NCBI RefSeq assembly: GCF_001975985.1
Contig: NZ_MTQF01000007.1
Coordinates: 1 to 64,000, forward strand
Direction of reading: 5' to 3'
DNA from: [Flexibacter] sp. ATCC 35103
Lineage (GTDB): Bacteria > Bacteroidota > Bacteroidia > Flavobacteriales > Flavobacteriaceae
Length of the DNA: 64,000 nt
Both the position numbers and the translations under genes were made by a program. A model generated the notes under the pieces. The model searched no databases. It saw only the letters and a list, made by a program, of their open reading frames with translations, and was not told the DNA's origin. This document shows, piece by piece, positions 33,630-41,669 of the stretch (positions within the stretch are counted from its first letter, which is position 1; every line of letters starts with the position of its first letter).

Positions 33630-35402
33630 ATGAAAGACTTATCTTCTACAACATGTGTCGATCCTATATCAGAATCACAATATCCAGTTCTGGAGTCTTT
33701 TACAGGCTCTCAGCCAATACTGCCACAGTATTGGGAATGTACTTGCTTGCTTCATCCTTTTAGTCCTCTTCAGAGTAACAGTACTGTTGCGGATAAAGCG
33801 AGTCCGTTTTTTGAAATTTGCATTGCAACAGTTTACTATGCAGCAGGAATTGGATTAAATGCTTTACTGGTGGGAAGTTCAGGAAGAAGATGGTGGTATA
33901 ATGTAACTCCTTCGCAAACGACAGTATCTACAGACGGAGTTAATTTTGTGCCTGTAGATATGGGCTGGACAGTTCCTACTACAAATTGGTTTGGGAACGA
34001 AAGTGGAAATGCTAATTGTGCTGGAACCAGTTACTTAAACTGGATGGAAGCGCAGCAAGTGAACTGGTGGAAAATTCCGGTTGGCAGCAGCACTCCGGCG
34101 CCCGCTACATGGATGTGGTTTGATAGTGTATTTAATTTGCCGGTGCGTCTTATGTTTGGTCAAGGTCCTGTTGCTTCTCCTACAATGGGAGATGTCAATC
34201 AACTGGCACTTTTTCAAATGTTTTCTTTTAGCTATTTTTCTTCTTTTCAAGGATTATCGAGCAATCCTTTAAGCTCACCTTTAATAGATCCGGTTATTGC
34301 TGGTTTTTCATTTGGAAATCCTAACAATTATGAATTGTTTGAATGGAATACAAATTTTGGAATGACTGTTTTTATGACGCCAGTTAATGAACAATTCAAT
34401 CCGTTGCCTACAAGGGTTTTATATAACTGGGCAGCTGATAATGAATATAAAGTTTCTTCAGATAGGAGTCAAAGTACTCTGATGAAAAATACCTATAATA
34501 AAATAGGTCCAAATGATCCATTTACTTCGCAAGTTGCGCTTCTTACCGGACCATCTCCTTTAGGAATGACTCCCCCGCCAAACAGTCGTGCAGGTTTTAT
34601 AATAAATTATTCAGGAGATGAAATAACGAAATGTGTTGGTTTCGCAAACTTTCCGTTTCCTCAGGAAGCACCAAATTGGGTTCAGATTCCGGCGGTAGGA
34701 GGCAGTATTCAGGCGACTATTTTAAATAATCCTGTGCTTTGTCCAAATAATCCGGTTACCGTTTTAGGGGTGCTTTTTCCACCTTCCGGAACTAACTATC
34801 CTGATTCTACTTATTTATGGACTTGGTATAGTCCTCTTAATGCAAGCGGAAGCAGCAGCAGACCGGTGACTTTTATGCAATCACAATCAGGCGTAGGTTT
34901 GGGAACTAGTCTTGCCCTAGCAGATTATTTTGATTATGTAGAATTCACAACGCCAATTCCCCCTTGCAATTTTGCAGTTCCGCCGACTGATTTTGAAGTC
35001 GCAGCTGATCCAGCTCCAAATACTCCAGCGAATCCAAATCCTAGTTATCCATGGTTTGACACGGGTATTAGAATGAATGCGAGTACAGTTGCAAGCATTT
35101 CTTATTTAAAAGGTTTATGGACAGCAAACCCAAATGATAATAATGGTCAGTTATACAATGCAAATGGAAATCCAACATATATCAATGCAAAGCCAGGCTA
35201 TACGATGCCCAACGAAAACGAAGGTGCACTTATAGGTAAAATAGGAGAAACTGTTTTTCTTGTAGGTATGGGAGTTACTACTCCGGCGGGTCTTGTTGGA
35301 AAATTGGAACTATGTATCAATGATGATTTAAACGGAGAATATGGTGCCGGATTAAGTGATAACATTGGTTCTATAACAGTACAAATAACAGTTGGATTCT
35401 AA
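33630..35402 (+). CDS. 590-residue protein with PA-IL (LecA)-like C-terminal domain
   Basis: No signal peptide. The first ~450 residues are Trp-, Ser- and Pro-rich and match no family I know (e.g. GRRWWYNVTPSQTTVSTDG, WFGNESGNANCAGTSYLNWM). The last ~125 residues (WFDTGIRMNASTVASISYLK, ENEGALIGKIGE, GKLELCINDD, then DNIGSITVQITV) resemble the galactose-binding PA-IL/LecA fold: a leading strand, an 'ALxxKIG' strand, and a final 'N-DD...DNxGSxxVxI' calcium/sugar-binding segment. LecA itself also lacks a signal peptide. First gene of a five-gene block. Lectin activity is inferred only from this domain. Confidence 0.6.
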   Translation: MKDLSSTTCVDPISESQYPVLESFTGSQPILPQYWECTCLLHPFSPLQSNSTVADKASPFFEICIATVYYAAGIGLNALLVGSSGRRWWYNVTPSQTTVSTDGVNFVPVDMGWTVPTTNWFGNESGNANCAGTSYLNWMEAQQVNWWKIPVGSSTPAPATWMWFDSVFNLPVRLMFGQGPVASPTMGDVNQLALFQMFSFSYFSSFQGLSSNPLSSPLIDPVIAGFSFGNPNNYELFEWNTNFGMTVFMTPVNEQFNPLPTRVLYNWAADNEYKVSSDRSQSTLMKNTYNKIGPNDPFTSQVALLTGPSPLGMTPPPNSRAGFIINYSGDEITKCVGFANFPFPQEAPNWVQIPAVGGSIQATILNNPVLCPNNPVTVLGVLFPPSGTNYPDSTYLWTWYSPLNASGSSSRPVTFMQSQSGVGLGTSLALADYFDYVEFTTPIPPCNFAVPPTDFEVAADPAPNTPANPNPSYPWFDTGIRMNASTVASISYLKGLWTANPNDNNGQLYNANGNPTYINAKPGYTMPNENEGALIGKIGETVFLVGMGVTTPAGLVGKLELCINDDLNGEYGAGLSDNIGSITVQITVGF

Positions 35403-35447
35403 AATTAGAGTGTTACGATATTATAATAGCGAAAGCTTAAAATAAAA

Positions 35448-35509
35448 GTGGAGCAGAAACCACTAAAAAAAACGAGGCGTCACCGAAAAGCCTTACGAGT
35501 AGGAAAACC
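35448..35509 (+). ncRNA. candidate cis-acting leader RNA, copy A
   Basis: A hairpin (GTGG/CCAC, 35448-35463) is followed by GGC (35476-35478) and the string GAAAAGCCTTACGAGTAGG (35485-35503), then an A-rich stretch up to the ATG at 35524. Nearly the same sequence occurs at 37569-37625 before another gene of the block. Both can fold as an H-type pseudoknot: GGC with GCC, and CC in the loop with the last GG. The function, if any, is unknown. Confidence 0.5.
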
Positions 35510-35523
35510 TAAATCAAAAAATT

Positions 35524-35937
35524 ATGTCAGATTTATTAGCAGGTGCTTATTTAGCAACAGGCAAAATTGGAAATGTAGGAACACCAGGTGCTCCAATCGC
35601 AACATTTAGTTTAGTAGTTGTACCATCACAACATTCTGTTTCTGGTACAGTAGTAGTTACTCAGGCTATACAAGGACCTGATAGCCATATTGTTATTCCT
35701 GTAACAGGAAAAATATATGCAACAGGGTTAGGAAAGGTTACTCAAGTAGTTAGTCTTCAGGGACAATATGTTCATAGTGTTCCTCCTCCTGCAATTGGTT
35801 CTTTTTTAGCCACTTTCGATGCTCACTTAGCAATTGATAATGCATGGAACGGAACTGGAGGTTTTTCATATTATCAACATACTATCGAAAATGTACCAGT
35901 TGCAGCAACTAAAAACTTAGAGTTAGCTCAAAACTAA
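35524..35937 (+). CDS. DUF1842-like beta-barrel protein
   Basis: 137 residues, no signal peptide. The sequence GAPIATFSLVVVPSQHSVSG followed by TVVVTQAIQGPDSHIVIPV and a C-terminal FSYYQHTIENVPV resembles DUF1842 proteins, which share the 'GAP...L-L-V...VSG...TQAxxPP' pattern. Function unknown in the family. It may be co-transcribed with the PA-IL-like gene 121 bp upstream, and its leader contains the conserved RNA-like element. A terminator follows. Confidence 0.6.
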   Translation: MSDLLAGAYLATGKIGNVGTPGAPIATFSLVVVPSQHSVSGTVVVTQAIQGPDSHIVIPVTGKIYATGLGKVTQVVSLQGQYVHSVPPPAIGSFLATFDAHLAIDNAWNGTGGFSYYQHTIENVPVAATKNLELAQN

Positions 35938-36001
35938 AATTCTCCCCAAACAATTCAACAGGATAATAAAAAATTTCCTGACTCGATAAGAGTTTTGATT
36001 T

Positions 36002-36032
36002 AAAGATCGCCTGGTTGTAGGCGGTCTTTTTT
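36002..36032 (+). terminator. rho-independent terminator
   Basis: AAAGATCGCC pairs with GGCGGTCTTT (one G-T pair), followed by a T-run. It separates the DUF1842-like gene from the cytochrome-like gene. Confidence 0.82.
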
Positions 36033-36082
36033 ATTAATTCGAAAATACTTTCTTTCCAAAAACTTACTAAACCTATAGAAAA

Positions 36083-37555
36083 ATGAAAAAAAAATACGTT
36101 GTTATTACACTGCTGCTTCTGGTTGTAATAGCAGTTGGCCTTTGGTTATTTCTCTTTAACAGAAATACCGGAATAGAAAAAGATGGAGTATTCTCTACAT
36201 ATACCAGCACATCTGCAGCTTGTAATTGTGAAGAAAACTGGTTTCCTCATGAACAAACTCCGCCACCTGCAGAAGGCGACGGAAGTCCGTTTGACAGCAA
36301 AAGCACTACAAACTGTATTTTCCATCAATGGTCGTGGCAAAAGTTTTTATGGCTCACGAAACCATTGCCAAGCGGAAATCCTTTGTTTTTAGATTCTCTT
36401 ACTGTTGTAAGTCCTGAAATGGAACGTGTAAATCCGCAATTGGGTTTAAAACTAGTTTTAAGTTCTTATAATCAGGCTGGACCTGAAGGGGTTTTGGTTT
36501 CTAACCCAAAAGTTAATCCTGGACAAAGTGTTGGTGATACGGTATTTTATTCAATTCATATTAATAATACGTTTATGGATAAAGCTGTTTTGGCAGCAGC
36601 TTATATAAATAGCGGAAAAACACCTTATTCTAATCTGGAGACGTTTCCTGTTGGTTCACTTGAACTAAAAGTTTCATGGATTAATACAGATGCAATTGCA
36701 AAAGAAAAACGTGCAGATTATTTTACCACTAAAGCAGCTGTTAAAAATAAAAGCGGACAGTATGTAATAAAAACAATGGCATTATTAGGAATGCATGTTG
36801 TAGGCTTAGTAAAAAATCATCCTGAATTTATCTGGGCAACTTTTGAGCATAAAGACATGGCTCCGGTTTATGACTGGAAGAATAATAATGCTACAGCAGC
36901 AACTGAAAAGTTACTGTATGAAAAAGGAAAAACATCAGGATTACAAGCTATAACCTGGGATACTATCACGAAAAAACCATTTACTCAAAATAAAGCTTTT
37001 GTTCTTTATGAATACGGAGTTCCAAAGGTTTTAGGAACTGATAAATTTATGGAAACAAGCCAATCAGAACCTGCGAATTTTGATAATATTGATACCATAA
37101 ATAAATGTGTAACAGGAAAATTGAAAGATGTTTTTAGAAATTATTTTTATAACGGTTCTATTTGGCTAGACACAGACGGATTATCTCCTGAACAGCAGGC
37201 AAAAACAATTGTAACAAATAAAATTTCAAGTGTTGTACCAGGTGCATTGGCAAGAGGTTCTTCCAATTTAGCCAATATTACAATGGAAACTTATACACAA
37301 ACCTTTAAGGACAGTATACACGAAATCAATGCGGGTAATCTGGTAAATTGTTTTACGTGTCATCAATCTAAAAATTTTGATAAAAAACGTGGTGATGGCA
37401 GATCTCCCCTGTACTTAAGTCATGTTTTTGAATCTTATTTAGTAATCACAAAACCTAAATTACTAAGTAAAACAAATGTAAAAACAAACCGCATTGAAGA
37501 GACAAAAACACTTAAACTTAAACAGTTTGATGAGTTTGTTCGTGATAATAAATAA
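36083..37555 (+). CDS. membrane-anchored protein with a c-type haem motif
   Basis: 490 residues. An uncleaved N-terminal membrane anchor (residues ~5-25) is followed by a large periplasmic part. One haem-binding CFTCH motif lies at residues 423-427. Other striking motifs are CNCEENW, NCIFHQWSWQKFLWL and MHVVGLVKNHPEFIWATFEH, which I associate with an unnamed bacterial cytochrome-like family. A conserved Met for the sixth haem ligand is not evident. It is the only member of the block with a visible export signal. Its own transcript probably starts after the terminator at 36002-36032. Confidence 0.6.
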   Translation: MKKKYVVITLLLLVVIAVGLWLFLFNRNTGIEKDGVFSTYTSTSAACNCEENWFPHEQTPPPAEGDGSPFDSKSTTNCIFHQWSWQKFLWLTKPLPSGNPLFLDSLTVVSPEMERVNPQLGLKLVLSSYNQAGPEGVLVSNPKVNPGQSVGDTVFYSIHINNTFMDKAVLAAAYINSGKTPYSNLETFPVGSLELKVSWINTDAIAKEKRADYFTTKAAVKNKSGQYVIKTMALLGMHVVGLVKNHPEFIWATFEHKDMAPVYDWKNNNATAATEKLLYEKGKTSGLQAITWDTITKKPFTQNKAFVLYEYGVPKVLGTDKFMETSQSEPANFDNIDTINKCVTGKLKDVFRNYFYNGSIWLDTDGLSPEQQAKTIVTNKISSVVPGALARGSSNLANITMETYTQTFKDSIHEINAGNLVNCFTCHQSKNFDKKRGDGRSPLYLSHVFESYLVITKPKLLSKTNVKTNRIEETKTLKLKQFDEFVRDNK

Positions 37556-37568
37556 AGAAATAAACTGT

Positions 37569-37625
37569 CAGTATTCAGGAAATAATACTGGGCGAAACCC
37601 GAAAAGCCTTATGAGTAGGGCCAAC
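37569..37625 (+). ncRNA. candidate cis-acting leader RNA, copy B
   Basis: A perfect 7-bp hairpin (CAGTATT/AATACTG, 37569-37590) is followed directly by GGC (37591-37593), CCC (37598-37600) and GAAAAGCCTTATGAGTAGG (37601-37619). Compared with copy A the loop CC is CCC and the closing GG is GGG, so the proposed pseudoknot helix lengthens on both sides together. It lies 17 bp before the ATG at 37643. Confidence 0.5.
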
Positions 37626-37642
37626 AAACAAATAAATAAATT

Positions 37643-38353
37643 ATGGCAACTTTTACAACAACAATCAATCTTAATCAGGAGGATGTAAGAATTTTAAAAA
37701 GTGAAGGATATTCTCTTTATGGATTTAAATCAGTAAATGCATCAGGCGACGGATCTCCAACAGTTTGGTTTAATCTTCCGGCTGAAAAAATACTGGGATC
37801 AATAAAAATTACCTGGCAAGATGATTTTCAGGCTTATATTTCAACAAATACAATTGCTCCTAAAACCAGAATTGAAGCAATGAGCACTGTAGAAACTGAT
37901 TTAGGACAATTAGTAAGTATCGAAAGAGGATCTGCTAACTTAGAAGTTAGTACTGACGGAATTCATGGTGCAATATCCTTTCTTAATAAAGACAGTCAGC
38001 GATTTTCAGTAGGAATAAGTCAGGTAGTAAATGGCAGATCAAGTATTCTTTGTGCATTTCCAATTTTAGGATCCGGATCTTCAAGAGTAATTACACCTGT
38101 ACCAAAAATTGCATTGATTTTTTCTACAGAACAAATAGAAATTGGTACGGTAATTACTAAAGCAATGTCTTCTGGTGCATTCATTAACCTTAAAGATAAT
38201 AATTCGCGTGTAGTTAATTATAATGTAGACGAAGGATGGAGTGCAGACGGAGGTCCATGGTTGAAAAGTTTTAATGCTTTTACAGATTTAAAAAAGTTAT
38301 TAATCGAAAACGCAAGCAGAGAAGAATTAGCGCTTAGCGAAAAATTTGTATAA
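37643..38353 (+). CDS. uncharacterised beta-rich protein, paralogue 1
   Basis: 236 residues, no signal peptide. Predicted mostly beta strand. Recognisable pieces are LYGFKSVNASGDGSPTVWF, ITWQDDFQAYISTN, ILCAFPILGSGSSRVITPVP, and a C-terminal VVNYNVDEGWSADGGPW. The C-terminal ~80 residues are clearly homologous to the next gene's product. I recognise no named family. The gene has its own conserved leader and a terminator after it. Confidence 0.7.
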   Translation: MATFTTTINLNQEDVRILKSEGYSLYGFKSVNASGDGSPTVWFNLPAEKILGSIKITWQDDFQAYISTNTIAPKTRIEAMSTVETDLGQLVSIERGSANLEVSTDGIHGAISFLNKDSQRFSVGISQVVNGRSSILCAFPILGSGSSRVITPVPKIALIFSTEQIEIGTVITKAMSSGAFINLKDNNSRVVNYNVDEGWSADGGPWLKSFNAFTDLKKLLIENASREELALSEKFV

Positions 38354-38370
38354 TAACAAAACCTAATTTG

Positions 38371-38408
38371 ATTACTCTTCGTTAAAATCTAATGAAGAGT
38401 AATTTTTT
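38371..38408 (+). terminator. rho-independent terminator
   Basis: ATTACTCTTC pairs with GAAGAGTAAT, followed by a T-run. Confidence 0.85.
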
Positions 38409-38460
38409 ATTAAATAACAGCAATCAAAATTTGACGTGGCAAATTTCAATTAAAAAATAG

Positions 38461-39210
38461 ATGAAGAATTCAGTAATAATTAACTTTTCTCAGCAAACAG
38501 TCGAAGCATTAAACATGGAGAGTTTTACTTTATGTTGCTTTCTTGCCTGTAAGTCTAAAAATCCTTCATTGTTTAGGCCTTTGTGTTGGAATGTTACAAA
38601 AAAATTCATGAAATCTGTTTTAATAGAATGGGAATATAATTTGAGCAGTTATGCGTCTACGAGTATAATAATGCCGGATAATGTAATTTATTTTCCTCAG
38701 CCAGAACCTCTTTTGTCTGGCTCTTTGTCCAGACTTAAAAGTATAGCAGGTTCTAATTATAAAATAAAGCTCAAAGAACGAATGCTAATTAAAGAGTATG
38801 GTGAGATTTTAATTGATACTGAAAATACCAATACCTTCGATACAGTATTGATTCAAAATGATTCTAATAGCGAATATGCTACCGGAATTTGTGTCTATAG
38901 TAATAATGATCGCAAATATTATGGCAGTAGTGTTTTTAAAACTTTTGGCGGACAAGCTATTGATGTAGCACCTGCTAATAAAATATTTTTAATGTTTAGC
39001 AATAATGATATTCAAAATAACACCGTAATACTTAATTCTGAAAATAGAGGAATACTGATTGACTTAACGGATAGTAAAGATAATTCGCGGACAGTTTCAT
39101 ATGATATCAATCACGGATGGGATGCAAATAAACAAGTATGGGGACAAAAATATTCACATGGCACAGATCTAAAAAAATTGCTTGTTTCTACATTAAACCA
39201 GAATGATTAA
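38461..39210 (+). CDS. uncharacterised beta-rich protein, paralogue 2
   Basis: 249 residues, no signal peptide. It shares with paralogue 1 the order INF/INL start, W-x-Y strand with AST/IST, and the C-terminal block (KIFLMFSNNDIQNNTVIL, RTVSYDINHGWDANKQVW, TDLKKLL). The middle is strongly diverged and rich in Asn and Ser. It lacks the conserved leader element of paralogue 1. Function unknown. Confidence 0.65.
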   Translation: MKNSVIINFSQQTVEALNMESFTLCCFLACKSKNPSLFRPLCWNVTKKFMKSVLIEWEYNLSSYASTSIIMPDNVIYFPQPEPLLSGSLSRLKSIAGSNYKIKLKERMLIKEYGEILIDTENTNTFDTVLIQNDSNSEYATGICVYSNNDRKYYGSSVFKTFGGQAIDVAPANKIFLMFSNNDIQNNTVILNSENRGILIDLTDSKDNSRTVSYDINHGWDANKQVWGQKYSHGTDLKKLLVSTLNQND

Positions 39211-39343
39211 TTTTTTTAAATGAACTAAATATAAATTTTGCTACTTGAACTTCATGTCTTTAAGATCTTATATGCGTTTCAGGAATTGTTTAAAGGCCAT
39301 TTTTTAAGAATTGTAAAGTTATGTTAATTTAGGAAATGAAATT

Positions 39344-39372
39344 TTGTATTAGATAATGGAAATATATTTTTG
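39344..39372 (+). promoter_or_regulatory. promoter of the antiporter gene
   Basis: TTG (39344-39346), 18 bp, TATTTTTG (39365-39372). Transcription would start near 39377, which excludes the upstream in-frame ATG at 39356 and supports the ATG at 39389. Confidence 0.7.
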
Positions 39373-39388
39373 TAAAAATCACTTTTTT

Positions 39389-40651
39389 ATGGAATTATAT
39401 TACACTTTTTCAATACTAATTGTATTGGCCTCTTTCTTCGCCTATTTAAATCTAAGATTTTTAAAACTTCCCGGAACTATTGGCATAATGATTATTGCAA
39501 TGTTAGTTTCTGTAGGGATTCGTCTTTTAGGAGATTCTTATTTTCCTGCTACTACAAAACATTTTTTTGAATTGATAAAAGAATTTGATTTCAACGAAAT
39601 CTTAATGGGGGCGATGTTAAATTTTCTTTTGTTCGCAGGAGCATTGCATGTAAATATGTCTGATCTTAAAGAGCAAAAAGTTCCTATTATGATTTATTCT
39701 ACAGTTAGTGTTGTCTTGTCAGCATTAATTATTTCTGTATTGCTTTATTATATTGCGCCTATTTTAGGAATAAAAATCCCTTATATATTTTGTTTAGTTT
39801 TTGGAACATTAATATCTCCAACGGATCCAATCGTAGTACTTGGTGTTTTAAAACAAGCAAAAGTTCCAAAAAGAATAGAAACCAAAATTGTTGGTGAATC
39901 TTTGTTTAATGATGGAGTAGCAGTTGTTATGTTTGCTGTGGTTTTAAAAATGGCAACCGATCCTGCATTTGACATGAGTTTTGGTTCTATCGCATGGTTG
40001 TTTGCAAAAGAAGGAATAGGCGGACTTTTATTAGGAGCTGTTTTAGGATATACGGCATCGAGAGTTATGAAGAAAATCGATGACTATAAGGTTTCGGTAC
40101 TTATAACGCTTTCTATTGTAATGGGAGGATTTCTTATTGCTCAAAGTTTACATGTTTCAAGTCCGTTGGCAATGGTAGTTGCTGGATTGATTATTGGAAA
40201 TTATGGAAAAAAAGTTGCTATGAGCGAAGTAACTCAAGATTACTTAGGGAAGTTTTGGGAACTTATTGATGAAATATTAAATGCTATTTTATTTTTATTT
40301 ATTGGCTTTGAATTGTTATTGTTACCAGATTTAAATAAACAATTGCTAACGGGTTGTGTCGCTATTTTTATAGTGCTGTTTTCTAGAATTGCTTCTATCG
40401 TTTTGCCTTGGAAATTCTTCGATATATTTAAAATTTTCGGTATAAAATCTGCCTACAGCAAAGGTTCTTTAATGGTATTAGTCTGGGGAGGAATTCGTGG
40501 TGGAGTTTCTATTGCATTGGTACTTTCAATGCCTGAAGGAGAATATAAAAATCTGTTGCTGGAAGTAACCTATATCGTAGTATTATTTTCGATTGTAGTA
40601 CAGGGACTTACCGTTGGAAAATTAGCAAAAAGAGTTTTAGAGAAAGAATAA
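39389..40651 (+). CDS. CPA1-family sodium/proton antiporter
   Basis: 420 residues from the ATG at 39389, with about 12 membrane segments. The ion-binding region has LISPTDPIVVLGVLKQ and GESLFNDGVAVVMF with the conserved Asp residues, and WGGIRGGVSIALVLSMP follows near residue 370, all typical of NhaP/NHE-type exchangers. It exports Na+ (or K+) in exchange for H+. No C-terminal TrkA domain. Monocistronic. Confidence 0.92.
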   Translation: MELYYTFSILIVLASFFAYLNLRFLKLPGTIGIMIIAMLVSVGIRLLGDSYFPATTKHFFELIKEFDFNEILMGAMLNFLLFAGALHVNMSDLKEQKVPIMIYSTVSVVLSALIISVLLYYIAPILGIKIPYIFCLVFGTLISPTDPIVVLGVLKQAKVPKRIETKIVGESLFNDGVAVVMFAVVLKMATDPAFDMSFGSIAWLFAKEGIGGLLLGAVLGYTASRVMKKIDDYKVSVLITLSIVMGGFLIAQSLHVSSPLAMVVAGLIIGNYGKKVAMSEVTQDYLGKFWELIDEILNAILFLFIGFELLLLPDLNKQLLTGCVAIFIVLFSRIASIVLPWKFFDIFKIFGIKSAYSKGSLMVLVWGGIRGGVSIALVLSMPEGEYKNLLLEVTYIVVLFSIVVQGLTVGKLAKRVLEKE

Positions 40652-40709
40652 AGAAAATAGATCTAAGAGAATAGAAAATATAAAGAATAAAGACTTATTT
40701 TAAAAATTG

Positions 40710-40745
40710 AAAAAGGGCTGTCTCAAATCGAGTCAGCCCTTTTTT
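40710..40745 (+). terminator. rho-independent terminator
   Basis: AAAAAGGGCTG pairs with CAGCCCTTTTTT across a stem with one mismatch. Confidence 0.85.
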
Positions 40746-40747
40746 AG

Positions 40748-40814
40748 CTGCTCCGGCGGAGCAGAATATTTATAGAAAAAGGATTACAACGAAACAAAGC
40801 TCCGGCGGAGCGAT
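40748..40814. repeat. single diverged copy of the GCTCCGCTGGAGC repeat
   Basis: CTGCTCCGGCGGAGCAGAAT, ATTTATAGAAA and GCTCCGGCGGAGCG correspond to parts of the tandem unit at 29165-29750. Confidence 0.65.
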
Positions 40815-40833
40815 ATAATTAGCCTGATCATTT

Positions 40834-41493
40834 TTATCGTTTGTCTTCTTTAGAATAATTTGAAACGCCATTAATATCAATAGAATTCCCTAAAAAGCGA
40901 GGTTCCCTATTTCTTAAAACATCAAAAAACGCTTTAAAAATAGACGCATATTCTCTAAAGGTAACATATTTATATCCCGGATATTCTCCCTCATTTGCAG
41001 AATAACCAACACATTTTATCCCAAGTTTTTGCCCTATATAAATGGCGCGGTTTAAATGATATTCCTGAGAAATTAAAGTGGCCTTTTTTATCTTAAAAAC
41101 ATGCTTCGCACGATACATTGTCGAATAAGTATCGAAGCCGGCATAATCAATGAATATTTTGGTTGTATCAACACCGTTTCTAAAGCAGTAATTTTTCATT
41201 ACCGTTAGTTCATCATATTCGTGTTGTCCATTATCACCCGAAAGTAAAATTTTATTTATTCGGTTTGATTTGTACAATTGAATTCCTGCGTCAAGTCGAT
41301 CTTTTAAATATTTACCTGGCTGATCTCCGCTTATTCCCGCTCCAAAAATAATTCCGACATCATTTTTAGGAAATTTTTTCATGGAATAATAAATATGTTT
41401 TTTAGTCGAAGATTTCACGTAATAATTTACAGAAAGAATAGCAGCTAATCCAAGAACAGAAAGGAAGACGAAAATTTTAATGTATTTTTTCAA
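40834..41493 (-). CDS. SanA/YdcF-like (DUF218) membrane protein
   Basis: 219 residues. An N-terminal membrane anchor (residues ~5-24) is followed by a DUF218 fold: VGIIFGAGISGDQPGKYLKDRLDAGIQLY, ILLSGDNGQHEYDE, YAGFDTYSTMYRAKHVF, and ISQEYHLNRAIYIGQKLG. This is the SanA (vancomycin exclusion) subgroup, linked to envelope barrier function; the catalytic role is unknown. Confidence 0.87.
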   Translation of the reverse strand: MKKYIKIFVFLSVLGLAAILSVNYYVKSSTKKHIYYSMKKFPKNDVGIIFGAGISGDQPGKYLKDRLDAGIQLYKSNRINKILLSGDNGQHEYDELTVMKNYCFRNGVDTTKIFIDYAGFDTYSTMYRAKHVFKIKKATLISQEYHLNRAIYIGQKLGIKCVGYSANEGEYPGYKYVTFREYASIFKAFFDVLRNREPRFLGNSIDINGVSNYSKEDKR

Positions 41494-41507
41494 TTATATT
41501 TTATTTT

Positions 41508-41669
41508 TTAATCTTTAATATCAACAGCGTTTATAGTCTGAATTTTTCCATCAGCATAAACAACAATTTTTCCATTAATTTTCTTTTTGTTTTCAATCAT
41601 CCTTTTTGATGAAACTTCAAGACCTGCAACTATTTTATTTTGTAATTCTTTGATTTTATCTTTTGTCAT
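41508..41669 (-). CDS. 53-residue protein overlapping the zeta-like gene
   Basis: Begins MTKDKIKELQNKIVAG and ends QTINAVDIKD. Its ATG lies inside the last codons of the zeta-like ATPase gene (14 bp overlap, +1 frame), so translation is likely coupled. It is basic, with an N-terminal helix and a C-terminal strand pair (GKIVVYADGKIQTI). No family recognised. The position after a zeta-type gene suggests a partner protein, perhaps an antitoxin or regulator. Confidence 0.65.
   Translation of the reverse strand: MTKDKIKELQNKIVAGLEVSSKRMIENKKKINGKIVVYADGKIQTINAVDIKD

Noticed and set aside
35448..35509. Assignment of the leader element to a known riboswitch class (preQ1, SAM, guanidine)
   Set aside because: None of the conserved core motifs I know for those classes is present; the element is left unnamed.
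33630..39210. Genomic island or prophage
   Set aside because: No integrase, tRNA junction, direct repeats or change in base composition visible by eye at the borders.
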